A model generated the notes under the pieces. That model searched no databases, was not told the DNA's origin, and saw nothing but the letters and a program-made list of their open reading frames with translations. 64,000 nucleotides of DNA from Candidatus Bathyarchaeia archaeon. GTDB taxonomy: Archaea > Thermoproteota > Bathyarchaeia > Bathyarchaeales > Bathycorpusculaceae. Shown here piece after piece: positions 42,632 to 52,294 of the stretch. Both the position numbers and the translations under genes were made by a program. Each line of letters starts with the position of its first letter. The stretch's first letter is position 1. Location of the stretch: the NCBI GenBank assembly GCA_041447175.1, contig CP166960.1, positions 2,558,519 to 2,622,518 on the forward strand. Reading direction: 5' to 3'.

Positions 42632-43566
42632 AAACCACAAAAAACCTTCTAACTTTAGCAAACCAAGCCTGCACTTTTCAGGCTGTCAAAAAAACCCGTG
42701 GAGTAAGAATAACCAACAAATGCGCCCGCGTCCCAATATGCTATTACTGTAACTACATGAATGAACCCGTCTACACCATGACCATCCAAGAAACCATAGA
42801 CCGCGTAACGGAGCTTAGAAAAGTGGGCGTAAACAGAATCACTTTGGTTTCAGGCTGGCTGGGCTACCAAAACACCATGTCGGTTCCTTACCTAAAAGCG
42901 CTAAGAAACGAATTTGCCGATTTAGAAATCAGCGCCGCCGCGGGCCCCATTTCAAAAAGCAGCCTGAAAGCACTAAAAGACGCTGGATTAAACCAGTATG
43001 GATGCAACCTTGAAGCAACCCCTGAGATTCTTGTTAAAATCAAAGGCTTTAACGACATTCCCGAACGGATTGAAACCCTCAGATACGCCAAGGATGTTGG
43101 CTTAAAAGTGTCCTCAGGCTACATCATCGGGATAGGCGAAACCCCCGAGCAGCTCACCCGACTGCTTGAAATAATCGGAACCGTTGACCCTGACAATGTT
43201 TTCATGACCCCCTTTGAACCCTACCCAGACACGCCCATGAGCGACGCATCCGCCCCCACCATTAAGCAAATAGCGGAAACTGTAGCCAAAACCCGGTTGA
43301 TGTTTAAAGAAAAAGTGTTGGGGCTTAGGATAATCCGTCAAGGTAACTTTATTCCTGTGGAGTTTTTGAGTTTGATGGTGTACGCGGGGATTAACTTGGT
43401 GGCGCCCGCACCAGAAATCAAAGACATGTCGGTTGAGCATTTCCGAAATGAACTCAAAGCCAGCATCCAAGACCCCGCAAGAACCGAGCAAAACCTGCGT
43501 AGCAAGGGCATAAGCCAAAACGAAATAACGGAGTTCAACGAAATTGCCGCTTCCTTGAATTTATGA
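42628..43566 (+). CDS. HmdB-like radical SAM protein with a CX5CX2C cluster motif
   Basis: A 312-residue radical SAM barrel. The [4Fe-4S] ligands are Cys32-x5-Cys38-x2-Cys41 (CARVPICYYC) in place of the usual CX3CX2C. This spacing is known from HmdB, the radical SAM enzyme of [Fe]-hydrogenase cofactor synthesis, in the BioB/ThiH-like group. Further blocks: RITLVSGWLG, GCNLEATPEI, SSGYIIGIGETPEQ. TTG 42628 overlaps the ATPase stop (TTGA), so it belongs to the importer operon. No hmd, hcg or methanogenesis gene is in the window, so the substrate may be a corrinoid or another imported cofactor. Confidence 0.75.
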   Translation: MKTTKNLLTLANQACTFQAVKKTRGVRITNKCARVPICYYCNYMNEPVYTMTIQETIDRVTELRKVGVNRITLVSGWLGYQNTMSVPYLKALRNEFADLEISAAAGPISKSSLKALKDAGLNQYGCNLEATPEILVKIKGFNDIPERIETLRYAKDVGLKVSSGYIIGIGETPEQLTRLLEIIGTVDPDNVFMTPFEPYPDTPMSDASAPTIKQIAETVAKTRLMFKEKVLGLRIIRQGNFIPVEFLSLMVYAGINLVAPAPEIKDMSVEHFRNELKASIQDPARTEQNLRSKGISQNEITEFNEIAASLNL

Positions 43567-43808
43567 GCTTAGTGCCCAATTTTTTATAGCACCTGTACGT
43601 AACATAGCTTCAAACATCTTAAAAAGTAGCCAGAGGTTGCCACAGGTTACACGTTTTGTTTATGTTGCAAACTTTTGTTCAATATGAACTAACGTTTACT
43701 ACATGTTCAGCGGTGCCGTTCCTGTTCGTATTTAAAAGGAAAGGTTTTTAGTGTGGCTTACCCATCTGATTTTGCGAATAGCGAAAAGAGTTAAACGAGG
43801 TTAAAATT

Positions 43809-44537
43809 ATGTCCGTATTTGCAGCACCAGGAGCATACGACCGCGCGATTACAGTTTTTTCACCTGACGGAAGGCTTTTCCAAGTTGAGTACGCCATGGA
43901 ACTCGTCAACCGGGGCGCAACCATCCTCGGCATCCAAAGCCCAGAAGGCACCGTCCTTGGCGCAGAAGAATCAATCGAACCCCTCGAAGAAGCAGGGTAC
44001 AGCTGGAAAATCTTCCGCGTCGATGAACACATCGGCGCCGCCATCGTGGGCCTCGCAAGTGACGCCCGCATACTCATCGACCAAGCCCGCATATATGCAC
44101 AAAGCAACAAACTAACCTACGACGAACCCATCGACACCGAAATCGTCACCAAACGCATCGTCGACATCCAACAAATGTACACCCAACACGCAGGTGTCCG
44201 ACCCTTCGGCGTCAGTCTAATCTTTGGCGGAGTTGACAAAACAGGACCGCGCGTCTTCGGAACTCACCCAAGCGGAACCTACCGCGGCTACAAAGCCACA
44301 GCCTTAGGTGCAGGTCGCGAAACCGTCCTAAACATTTTCAAAGAAGAATACAAAGATGGGCTTTCACTGGAAGATACCAAAAAGCTCGCCGTGAAATGCT
44401 TAGTCAAAGCTCTCGAAGCCCGAACCCTGCCGCCCAGAATCAAACTTGCCGTCATCTCAAACGAAACCAAAAAGCTAGAAATGCTCTCGGACGAAGCTGT
44501 GGACGTATACATCAAACAGTTCAGTTCGGGCAAGTGA
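43809..44537 (+). CDS. psmA: Proteasome subunit alpha
   Basis: A 242-residue 20S proteasome alpha subunit. N-terminal gate YDRAITVFSPDGRLFQVEYAMELV is nearly invariant in the family; also GIQSPEGTVLGAEE and RPFGVSLIFGG. ATG 43809 has GAGGT upstream, and a TATA-like GTATTTAAAAGG lies at about 43718-43730. It opens the conserved exosome/translation gene block. Confidence 0.96.
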   Translation: MSVFAAPGAYDRAITVFSPDGRLFQVEYAMELVNRGATILGIQSPEGTVLGAEESIEPLEEAGYSWKIFRVDEHIGAAIVGLASDARILIDQARIYAQSNKLTYDEPIDTEIVTKRIVDIQQMYTQHAGVRPFGVSLIFGGVDKTGPRVFGTHPSGTYRGYKATALGAGRETVLNIFKEEYKDGLSLEDTKKLAVKCLVKALEARTLPPRIKLAVISNETKKLEMLSDEAVDVYIKQFSSGK

Positions 44538-44544
44538 AACCCTG

Positions 44545-45234
44545 ATGAGCGGAAAGTTCACCATCGCTAGGTACACAAAAGACAACACCCACTTTGAAGT
44601 CTTGGTGAAACCCGAAAAAGCCCTTGACTACCGCAACGGCAAAATTTCAGGCATCACTGAGGTTTTAGCAGCTGAAACTATATTCAGTGACGCAAACAAA
44701 GGCACCCGCATACCCGACGATGACTTAAAGAAAGCCTTCGGCACAACCGACCCTCTTAAAATCGCCGACAGCATCATCAAAAAAGGTCAACTGCAGCTTA
44801 CCACCGAGCAGCGGCGAAAGATGGTGGAGGAAAAACGCCGGCAAGTCATCGACTACATCAGCCGCCAAGCCGTTGACCCTAAAACTAACCTGCCGCATCC
44901 GCCGATGCGTATTGAAAACGCGATGGAACAAATCCGCTATCCTATTGACCCATACAAAAGTATTGAAGAACAAGCTCGTGACATAATTAAGCTTCTCAGA
45001 CCAATTTTGCCGCTTAAAGTTGAGCAAATCTCAGTTGGCACCCGCATACCTGCACAGTACGCCCAACGCGCCTACGGAGCTATCAAAGCTTTTGGTCCCA
45101 TCAAAAAGGAGGAATGGCGCAGTGACGGTTCCTGGTTTGGCGTAATCGAAATGCCCGCGGGCAGCTATGCTTCTTTTCTCAACAAGTTAGGCGACATGAC
45201 CAAAGGTAGCGGAGAAGCAAAAATAATCAGTTAA
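44545..45234 (+). CDS. Ribosome maturation factor SBDS/Sdo1
   Basis: A 229-residue orthologue of the Shwachman-Bodian-Diamond protein, which with EF-2-like GTPases releases anti-association factor aIF6 from the large subunit. FEVLVKPEKALDYRNGK, GTRIPDDDLKKAFG, then three-helix domain with PLPHPPMRIENAM-type sequence and the C-terminal ferredoxin-like domain (RIPAQYAQRAYGAIKAFG). Sits 7 bp after psmA. Confidence 0.95.
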   Translation: MSGKFTIARYTKDNTHFEVLVKPEKALDYRNGKISGITEVLAAETIFSDANKGTRIPDDDLKKAFGTTDPLKIADSIIKKGQLQLTTEQRRKMVEEKRRQVIDYISRQAVDPKTNLPHPPMRIENAMEQIRYPIDPYKSIEEQARDIIKLLRPILPLKVEQISVGTRIPAQYAQRAYGAIKAFGPIKKEEWRSDGSWFGVIEMPAGSYASFLNKLGDMTKGSGEAKIIS

Positions 45235-45267
45235 CAAACTTGACTACAAGTAATGGAGGAAAAAATC

Positions 45268-45978
45268 ATGCCAACCTATTTTGAAGCAAAACAGCTGGTC
45301 ACGCCCGGAGAATTCTTGGCGGAAGGCGAATACCAGACTGGGGAAAACACGTATCTTGAGGCAGGAAAAATATACGCCTCGCGAATCGGACTCGTAGACT
45401 TAGACAACAAAAAAGTGAATGTCGTTGCCCTGCGCTCTTTTTATGTTCCTAAAGTGGGCGACATAATTATAGGATCAGTCAAAGAAGTCGGATTCAACGG
45501 CTGGACCATCGACATAAAAGCTCCCTACGACGCGCTTCTACGCGCTTCTGATGTGCTCAGTCGACCGTTTAAACCCCAAAACGATGAACTTTGCCAGTTC
45601 CTTGACCAAGGCGACTTAATTGTCGCAAAAATTGCATCCTACGACCGAGCCCACGACCCACAACTCACTGTAGGTGAACCTGGGTTAGGGAAAATCACTC
45701 GGGGTCAACTTATGCATGTAACCCCCACCAAAATTCCGCGGGTTATCGGCAGAAAAGGCTCCATGATTTCCATGATAAAGCAGGAAACCAACTGTCAAAT
45801 CATTTTGGGCTTAAATGGCGTAATTTTGGTCACTGGAAAGACCATTGAAGATGAAGAGCTCGCCATGAGAGCAATTAAGAAAATCGAGGATGAATCCCAC
45901 ACAACTGGTTTGACTGACCGAATCACCCAGCTGCTTAAAGAAGAGAAAGCTAATCGGGAGGAAAACAAACATGAGTGA
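45268..45978 (+). CDS. rrp4: Exosome complex RNA-binding protein Rrp4
   Basis: A 236-residue exosome cap subunit. N-terminal domain [22 protein letters not shown]1 domain ([21 protein letters not shown]), KH domain ([17 protein letters not shown]). It binds RNA and feeds it into the Rrp41-Rrp42 ring. ATG 45268 has GGAGG upstream; the in-frame ATG at 45253 overlaps that site and is rejected. Confidence 0.95.
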   Translation: MPTYFEAKQLVTPGEFLAEGEYQTGENTYLEAGKIYASRIGLVDLDNKKVNVVALRSFYVPKVGDIIIGSVKEVGFNGWTIDIKAPYDALLRASDVLSRPFKPQNDELCQFLDQGDLIVAKIASYDRAHDPQLTVGEPGLGKITRGQLMHVTPTKIPRVIGRKGSMISMIKQETNCQIILGLNGVILVTGKTIEDEELAMRAIKKIEDESHTTGLTDRITQLLKEEKANREENKHE

Positions 45979-46720
45979 AAAACACGAAAAACTAATCGAC
46001 AAAAAAGGTATCCGCCTCGACGGTCGAAAAGCTGACGAATTGAGGTCGCTGAAACTTGAAGTTGGCGTCATACCCAATGCTGACGGCTCAGCATACATTG
46101 AGCACGGAAAAAACAAGATTTTAGTTGGAGTTTTTGGCCCCCGCGAAGTCCATCCTAAACATTTGTCGCGTCCTGACCGAATGGTCCTAAAATGCCGATA
46201 TCACATGGCTCCTTTCAGTGTTCAGGAGCGGAAATCTCCAGCACCCTCACGTCGGGAAGTTGAACTTAGCAAAGTTATCCGTGAATCTTTGGAACCCGCC
46301 TTGTTTCTGGAACTTTACCCCCGCACAGGCATAGACGTGTTCGTGGAGGTTTTGCAGGCTGACGGCGGAACCCGTTGTGCTAGCATCACCGCTGCGGCAC
46401 TTGCACTTGCAGACTCGGGAATTCCGATGCGTGACTTGGTGGTTGCGTGTGCTGCAGGTAAAGTGGAAGACACCGTTGTTTTGGACCTCTACGACGCTGA
46501 GGACAAATTAGGTTCAGCAGATGTTCCAGTGGCGTACATGCCCAATCTTAACGCGGTCACTTTGTTGCAGATGGATGGCATTTTGTCCCCTGACGAATTT
46601 GAAAAAGCCGTAAATATGGCTATGGACGGCTGCAAGCATATTTATGCTTTGCAGAAAGAAGCCTTAAAGAACAAGTACATGAAAATCAAAGACGAAAACA
46701 AAGAGGAGGCCGAAGAGTAA
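45971..46720 (+). CDS. rrp41: Exosome complex exonuclease Rrp41
   Basis: A 249-residue RNase PH-type subunit, the catalytic one: [68 protein letters not shown] with the catalytic Asp residues. Phosphorolytic 3'-5' RNA decay. Overlaps rrp4 by 8 bp. Confidence 0.96.
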   Translation: MSEKHEKLIDKKGIRLDGRKADELRSLKLEVGVIPNADGSAYIEHGKNKILVGVFGPREVHPKHLSRPDRMVLKCRYHMAPFSVQERKSPAPSRREVELSKVIRESLEPALFLELYPRTGIDVFVEVLQADGGTRCASITAAALALADSGIPMRDLVVACAAGKVEDTVVLDLYDAEDKLGSADVPVAYMPNLNAVTLLQMDGILSPDEFEKAVNMAMDGCKHIYALQKEALKNKYMKIKDENKEEAEE

Positions 46721-47511
46721 TGTCAAGTCTAATAACCAAAGTCCGACAAAGACAAATCTCACAGATGATTGACGAGGCAAAACGCGTTGATGGCAGAGGG
46801 CTCACTGAATTCCGCGAATTCAAAGTTGAACAAGGTGTAATTGAGAAAGCTGAAGGTTCCGCCCGTGTCTGGCTGGGCAACAGCGATGTTCTGGTGGGTG
46901 TCAAGGTTGAAACAGGCGAGCCGTTTTCCGATACACCCAACGAAGGTGTAATGACGGTTAACGCGGAACTTGTACCGTTAGCTTCCCCAACGTTTGAGCC
47001 TGGACCACCCGATGAAAGCAGCATTGAATTAGCCCGCATAGTTGACCGTGGCATCCGCGAATCTAAAGCTATCGACAATCAAAAACTGTGCATTGAGGCA
47101 GGCAAAAAAGTGTTTGTGGTCTTTGTGGACGTTTACGTACTCAACCACAGTGGGAATTTAATTGATACTTCTGCTTTAGCCGCTATGTCTGCTTTGTTGA
47201 ACACCAAGATGCCCAACTACGAGGTCAAAGACGGTGAAGTTACGCTTAAGCAGGGTTACACACAGTTGCCGATTAAGAGCCGCCCAATCACTGTCACCGT
47301 GGCTAAGATCAATGATAAACTGTTGGTGGATCCAAGCTTGGAAGAAGAACAGGTTATGGACGCAAGGATTACTTTTGCCGTTAACGAGGAAGGTAACATT
47401 TGTGCCATACAGAAGGGTTTAGCAGGTTACTTTACACCGCAACAGATAATAGAAGCTTCGAAGCTTGCTCAAGAAAAAGCAGCAGAGTTGCGCAAGAAAC
47501 TTAAGTGGTGA
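46720..47511 (+). CDS. rrp42: Exosome complex subunit Rrp42
   Basis: A 263-residue RNase PH-type subunit without catalytic residues, which pairs with Rrp41 in the hexameric ring: RVDGRGLTEFREFKVEQGV, LGNSDVLVGVKVETGEPF, VFVVFVDVYVLNHSGNLID. Shares one base with the rrp41 stop. Confidence 0.96.
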   Translation: MSSLITKVRQRQISQMIDEAKRVDGRGLTEFREFKVEQGVIEKAEGSARVWLGNSDVLVGVKVETGEPFSDTPNEGVMTVNAELVPLASPTFEPGPPDESSIELARIVDRGIRESKAIDNQKLCIEAGKKVFVVFVDVYVLNHSGNLIDTSALAAMSALLNTKMPNYEVKDGEVTLKQGYTQLPIKSRPITVTVAKINDKLLVDPSLEEEQVMDARITFAVNEEGNICAIQKGLAGYFTPQQIIEASKLAQEKAAELRKKLKW

Positions 47512-47517
47512 AAATAG

Positions 47518-47820
47518 TTGCCTAAAACAAAGAAAGTTGGTCCAACTCGCGGTTTCGGAACACGTTACGGTTCCACCGTTCGCAAGCGATACATCAAAGT
47601 CATTGAGGGACTTAAGAAAGCACACAGGTGTCCCCAATGCGGTTTCGTCAGAGTTAAACGCAAGAGTGTCGGCATTTGGCAATGTAGCAAATGTAACTTC
47701 ACTTTTACCGGTGGAGCGTACATGCCCACAACGAAGCTGGGTACAATTGCGAAACGTGCCTCCAAGCGTGAAAGCGACTTTGTAGCTGCTCCAGCAAAAC
47801 CCGCTGGAACTAGCGCATAA
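47518..47820 (+). CDS. rpl37ae: 50S ribosomal protein eL43 (L37Ae)
   Basis: A 100-residue zinc-ribbon ribosomal protein: GPTRGFGTRYGSTVRKR, Cys pairs HRCPQCGF and WQCSKCNFTFTGGAY, and a longer Ala/Pro/Lys tail. TTG start at 47518. In many archaea rpoP (a tiny zinc-ribbon RNA polymerase subunit) follows; here no such frame is found before pcc1. Confidence 0.95.
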   Translation: MPKTKKVGPTRGFGTRYGSTVRKRYIKVIEGLKKAHRCPQCGFVRVKRKSVGIWQCSKCNFTFTGGAYMPTTKLGTIAKRASKRESDFVAAPAKPAGTSA

Positions 47821-47895
47821 CCTTTTCTTTCTTAGTTCCTTTTTTGTTAATCAAACCTTTTTAGGTTGCAGTACGGTTTTTTCGTTGGGATTTGC

Positions 47896-48150
47896 GTGAA
47901 TGCTACTGCCGTGATTCATCTTCCTTTTGAATCAGAAAAACAACTGAAAGCCTTGTTGGACGCGTTAACTCCTGAAGTTCATCGACAAATTGGGGGTCGT
48001 TCCAAAACCAAAGTGGTAGCAGAAGCACAAACCCTTGTTCTTGAAGTTGAAGCTGAGGACACTGTTGCATTGCGGGCGGCGTTGAATGCCTATTTAAGGT
48101 GGATTAACTCAATGGCAAATGTGCTTGACGCGATTGCTTTGAGCTCTTAG
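47896..48150 (+). CDS. pcc1: KEOPS complex subunit Pcc1
   Basis: An 84-residue protein with the Pcc1 fold: ATAVIHLPFESEKQLKALLDALTPE, LVLEVEAEDTVALRAALNAYLRWI. Pcc1 is the dimerising subunit of the KEOPS complex, which makes N6-threonylcarbamoyladenosine in tRNA. GTG 47896 fits the family start; TTG 47866 would add ten residues not in the family. The 242 bases after it hold no gene; T-rich stretches near 48210-48230 may end the operon. Confidence 0.85.
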   Translation: MNATAVIHLPFESEKQLKALLDALTPEVHRQIGGRSKTKVVAEAQTLVLEVEAEDTVALRAALNAYLRWINSMANVLDAIALSS

Positions 48151-48392
48151 TTCCAGTGTGTGTTCCCTGTAGGTAAACATCCACCTTAGGGGCGCCGTCT
48201 TTCTGTGTGTCTTTTTATTCTTTTGCTGTGGCTTCTCTGAGCTTTGCGTGGTCACCCGTTAGGTTACGGTGTGGTTGTACATCCCATTTATTATGTACAC
48301 ACAGCTATAGGTGAACCTTTGAGTTTGTAGTCCACAACAAAGCTCAACAAACTGAACGGAAGAAAACCTTACCCTAAGAGGCAGAAAACCGC

Positions 48393-50123
48393 ATGAACGT
48401 TGTCGCTTTCATATCACTCGTTTCAAGCATGATCTGCGCTTTCTTAGGGTTATTTGTTTTTTTCATGAACCGCAAATCCCTTTTGAATAAGCTTTTCATG
48501 CTTGTTCTTTTTGCAAACGCCTACTGGGCATTTTCTGAATCCATGATTTGTCAAGCTCCAAACCTTGAAACCGCCGTTCTATGGAACAAAATTCTCTCCT
48601 TTTGGCCTTTAATCGTGCCTTTGATGTTTCATGCTTCGCTGGTTTTTGTAGAAAGCGACTTGGCAAAGAAAAAGGTCACTTACCTGCTTTTGTATGTTCC
48701 CGCTTTGGCTTTCTCTGTAATTGATTTGACAACCGACCTTATCTCTACAGATCCAGTACCGCAATTTTGGGGGTACGCGGGGTCTATGAGTCTTGGGTCC
48801 TGGCTGAGTTATTTGGATGCGGTTTGGGCAGCCACCCTTTCACTGCTGGCTGTTTTCCTGTTAGTAGTCTACTACAACAGGGTTTCGGACACAACCAGAA
48901 GACAGCAAACAAAATATGTCTGCATGGGCATGGCAACTGCAGTTTTTCTTTCGATAATTACAGATTCCTTTTTCCCTCTTCTGGGAATCAACTTTCCCGG
49001 GTTAGGCAGCATATCCGGGGCTGCCCTAAGCATCTTTGTTGTCTATGCCATCTTGAAATACGACCTTTTCACTGTAAATCCCGCCATCGCGGCGCAAACC
49101 GTTTTCTCCACCATGCATGACTCGTTGGTTTTGGCAGACCAGCAAGGCAAAATTCTAAGTGTCAATAAACCTCTTTTAGACTTTTTTGGCTACACAGAAA
49201 ACGAGTTAATAGGTAAATCGCTCACCGAGATTCAATTTGAAAAGGACACTTATGCAAAAATTCACCTTCAGCTCCGAGAAAAAGACGAGGTTGAAAACCT
49301 TGAAACAAAATGTTTCACCAAGGCGGGTGTTGAGAAAACTGTGATCCTTTCAGGTTCGAAAATTAAGAACAAGAGCGGGCAGGATGTTGGGTTCAACTGC
49401 ATTTTTCGTGACATCACTCATCAGAAACAGATGGAAAAGCAACTGATTGAGGCACAAAAATACGCTGCCATTGGTGAGTTAGCTGGGATGGTGGGTCATG
49501 ACCTGCGTAATCCGCTGACTAGCATGCGTGGTGCAGTTTACTACCTGAAGGCTAAGCATAACTCCCAGCTTGATGATAAAGACAAACTTATGTTTGAAAC
49601 CATCGAGAAAAGCATTGACTACTCCAACAAAATCATAAACGACCTGCTTGACTACTCCCGTGAGATCAAACTTAACCCTGAATCTGCCACCCCAAAATCT
49701 CTTATAGCAAACACTTTGCTTCTGGTTCAGAACTCACAGAACGTAAACATCATTGATTCCTCCGAAGACACCTACATGGTGCGGGTGGACAAAACCCACA
49801 TGGTTAGGGTGTTTGTGAACCTTGTGACTAACGCGTTTGACGCCATGCCCAACGGCGGCACACTTACAATTAAAAGCCAGAATCTGGGCGATAAGGTTTC
49901 CTTAAGCTTTGAAGACACTGGCTCGGGAATGACCACCGAGACCCTCAGTAAACTTTGGATTCCGCTTTTCACAACCAAAGCCAAGGGCATGGGATTTGGT
50001 ATGGCAATTTGCAAACGCATTGTGGAAGCTCACGGCGGCAGAATCTGGGCAAAAAGCGCCGTGGGTGAAGGAACCACAATCAACATAGACCTTCCTTCAT
50101 GCACAAAATCCACCCTACAATAA
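48393..50123 (+). CDS. Orphan membrane sensor histidine kinase (7TM-PAS-HisKA-HATPase)
   Basis: A 576-residue sensor kinase. Residues 1-225 hold about seven helices of the 7TM histidine-kinase type (LFMLVLFANAYWAF, LWNKILSFWPLIVP). A PAS domain follows (235-345, MHDSLVLADQQGKILSVN), then HisKA with phospho-accepting His369 (VGHDLRNPLTS) and HATPase (NLVTNAFDAMPNGG, DTGSGM, GMGFGMAICKRIVEAHGG). No response regulator is adjacent. It is convergent to the radical SAM gene. Confidence 0.92.
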   Translation: MNVVAFISLVSSMICAFLGLFVFFMNRKSLLNKLFMLVLFANAYWAFSESMICQAPNLETAVLWNKILSFWPLIVPLMFHASLVFVESDLAKKKVTYLLLYVPALAFSVIDLTTDLISTDPVPQFWGYAGSMSLGSWLSYLDAVWAATLSLLAVFLLVVYYNRVSDTTRRQQTKYVCMGMATAVFLSIITDSFFPLLGINFPGLGSISGAALSIFVVYAILKYDLFTVNPAIAAQTVFSTMHDSLVLADQQGKILSVNKPLLDFFGYTENELIGKSLTEIQFEKDTYAKIHLQLREKDEVENLETKCFTKAGVEKTVILSGSKIKNKSGQDVGFNCIFRDITHQKQMEKQLIEAQKYAAIGELAGMVGHDLRNPLTSMRGAVYYLKAKHNSQLDDKDKLMFETIEKSIDYSNKIINDLLDYSREIKLNPESATPKSLIANTLLLVQNSQNVNIIDSSEDTYMVRVDKTHMVRVFVNLVTNAFDAMPNGGTLTIKSQNLGDKVSLSFEDTGSGMTTETLSKLWIPLFTTKAKGMGFGMAICKRIVEAHGGRIWAKSAVGEGTTINIDLPSCTKSTLQ

Positions 50124-50168
50124 TGGTTCCTTAGGTTGATAGTAAAAATCTAAAAAGTGGGATAGTAA

Positions 50169-51236
50169 CTATTTTTCCCTTAACGCTTTGGGTATGTATG
50201 CGCATTGGGGGTCGGGTCCCAGTATGTCTCCTGTGAGGAAATACGCTGAGGTTCGGCAGCCACCGCAGATGTCTTTGTATTCACAGACGCCGCATTTGCC
50301 CTTCAGGTTGAGTTTGTTGCGGGCTTTTTCAAAGAACTCGCTGTTTTGCATGCCGTCCCAGATGCTTTGGAGACTCTGGGTTTGGACGTTGCCAAAGCGG
50401 TACACGTCGTTGTAGCTGCAGGGGATGGCGTCGCCGTTTTCGGCTATGCTCATGAATTTGCCAAAGAAGCATCGTCCAAGGAAGAAGTGATTAAACCAGT
50501 GGTCCCAGTCTGCGATGCCCCGCTGCTTGGCAACCCGCGCAAACGACGGATAATACACGTTAATGTCTGGTTTGCCCTTGTACTCAACCCGCAGGTCATA
50601 GAGTTTGTTCCATGCCCACTCGTTCTGCTCGGCGGAGGGACACGCTTTGAGGGTCTGGGGGTCTTTGCTGTAGGGAATCATGCCGTGATAGATGACCCAT
50701 CTGGCGCCGTATTGCTCGGCTAAATCCAGAACGGCTCGGAAGTCGGCTTCGTTAACATTGGTGACGGTGTCAGATACGTTGGCGAGGGTATAGACGAGGC
50801 AGTTGAGCAGTTTTTCTTGTGAGAGCCGCTTGGTGGCTTTGACGGATGCTGTGTAGGCGTCTTTGCCCCGGACAAGGTCGTTGGTGACTGGTCCGCCGTC
50901 AATGCTGACGGAGACTTTGACTTCGTTTTTGACGATTTGGTCAAACGCCTTGTCGTCCATGAGGCGTCCGTCGGTTATGATGCTGGCACTCATGCCGACC
51001 TTCCGCGCGTAGGCTATCACTTCAAAGAGGTCTTTGCGCAAAAGCGCCTCGCCGCCTGTTACGCCAAAAAAGGTTGCCCCAAACTCGTAAGCTTGGTCAA
51101 CTAGCCGTTTTGCAGCGTCGGTGCTGATTTCGTCGGGCACGGGAGGTTTGCCTGCGGAGGTGCAGTGGACACAGTTAAAGTTGCAGCCAAAAGTGCATCG
51201 CCAAGGCAGAATGTAAAGAGGTCCCTTTCGTTGCAT
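50169..51236 (-). CDS. Radical SAM/SPASM domain protein (AhbD/NirJ-like)
   Basis: A 355-residue protein with the SAM-cluster motif CNFNCVHC (CX3CX2C), GGEALLRKDLF, and a C-terminal SPASM Cys set (CSYNDVYRFGN, CGVCEYKDICGGCR, PDPQC). It resembles AhbD/NirJ heme-pathway enzymes and peptide-modifying SPASM proteins. No heme or peptide gene is beside it, so the reaction is open. Same direction as the MBL-fold and Lrp-type genes upstream, with gaps of about 60 and 13 bp, perhaps one transcript. Confidence 0.85.
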   Translation of the reverse strand: MQRKGPLYILPWRCTFGCNFNCVHCTSAGKPPVPDEISTDAAKRLVDQAYEFGATFFGVTGGEALLRKDLFEVIAYARKVGMSASIITDGRLMDDKAFDQIVKNEVKVSVSIDGGPVTNDLVRGKDAYTASVKATKRLSQEKLLNCLVYTLANVSDTVTNVNEADFRAVLDLAEQYGARWVIYHGMIPYSKDPQTLKACPSAEQNEWAWNKLYDLRVEYKGKPDINVYYPSFARVAKQRGIADWDHWFNHFFLGRCFFGKFMSIAENGDAIPCSYNDVYRFGNVQTQSLQSIWDGMQNSEFFEKARNKLNLKGKCGVCEYKDICGGCRTSAYFLTGDILGPDPQCAYIPKALREK

Positions 51237-51295
51237 TTTTAATCAAGGCTCCAAATGTTATTTTTTAACTTTTCATAAAAACGCTTCATTTCATG

Positions 51296-52282
51296 TCATA
51301 CCTCGTATAGGTTTCCTACGCTGTTCCAGACAAACGCTTCAGGCAACGCGTCGGCGATGGTGCACATGGCTCTCCACCCTGTGCAGTGGCAAGGCACAAT
51401 CAGTTTGGGGTTTATCTGCTTGAGCTCGCTGATGGTGGGTTGGATACGTTTTTCGTTTTCTTTTCCCGCCAAATGAAAACCCCCCAAAACCGCGTAAACC
51501 TCGCCTACGCCCGTGATTTGTTTAGCGTAGTTTATGGTGTTGATTATGCCTGCGTGGGCGCAGCCTGAAACCACCACCAACCCCTTGCCTTTGACGTTGA
51601 TGACAACGGCGCGTTCATCCACAATCAGCGGGTCAGGCTTCCATGTGCCCTCTTTTAAGCAGCGGTGCTGCAGGTAGCCTTGCTCAAAGCTGGTTTCCCG
51701 CGGGATTTCCCCTGTGACCAAAACTTCGTCATCCACAATGGCAAACGGCTGCTTGGTCTCAATTAATTGGGCATCGTTTAGTTGCTCTTTGGAGGGAAAC
51801 GACGCGTACTTTCGGACGGAGCCGTCGGGGTTGGCTGACCCGCGGGTGGTGAACATTTCTTCATGAATAACTATGGGTAGGTTTTTTTTGCTGATTGCTT
51901 TCAAAGCTGTCCGCAATCCACCAGTGTGGTCCCAGTGTCCATGAGACAAAACAATACATTCAATCTCGGTTAAATCAACGCCCATCCGAGACGCATTCTC
52001 AACAATCCCCTCTCCACTACAGCCCGTGTCAAAAAGAACGCTGTGGCGCCTTCCCTTGTTTAGGGTATGTATAAGCATTGAGAATCCGTGTTCCCCTTTG
52101 GGCAGTCGGGGGTGGGTGTGCATCCAGTCTTCACCATAACGTTTTTTGGTCCACTGCCTTAATGGGTACGCTCCATCTTTGTAGGTGGGGGACAGAAAAT
52201 CCACAGAATTGTCGACCATGCTGAATATTTCTACAGCATCCACTTCTTTGAATACGAGGTTTTCCTGTTTAGTTGACTCCAT
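51296..52282 (-). CDS. MBL-fold metallohydrolase (dihydropterin/RFAP-P synthase-like group)
   Basis: A 328-residue metallo-beta-lactamase fold protein. Metal site LSHGHWDHTGGL, further His in HEEMFTTRG, SGCAHAGIINTI and the end block VPCHCTGWRA. These match the archaeal group annotated after MJ0301. Function in this group is poorly settled. It lies between the Lrp-type regulator and the radical SAM gene, probably in one transcript. Confidence 0.85.
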   Translation of the reverse strand: MESTKQENLVFKEVDAVEIFSMVDNSVDFLSPTYKDGAYPLRQWTKKRYGEDWMHTHPRLPKGEHGFSMLIHTLNKGRRHSVLFDTGCSGEGIVENASRMGVDLTEIECIVLSHGHWDHTGGLRTALKAISKKNLPIVIHEEMFTTRGSANPDGSVRKYASFPSKEQLNDAQLIETKQPFAIVDDEVLVTGEIPRETSFEQGYLQHRCLKEGTWKPDPLIVDERAVVINVKGKGLVVVSGCAHAGIINTINYAKQITGVGEVYAVLGGFHLAGKENEKRIQPTISELKQINPKLIVPCHCTGWRAMCTIADALPEAFVWNSVGNLYEV

Positions 52283-52294
52283 ACGTCACTTCTC

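Noticed and set aside
48151-48392. Possible small RNA after pcc1
   Set aside because: No tRNA-like or stable stem arrangement found by eye; only T-rich end and a TATA-like box for the kinase gene.
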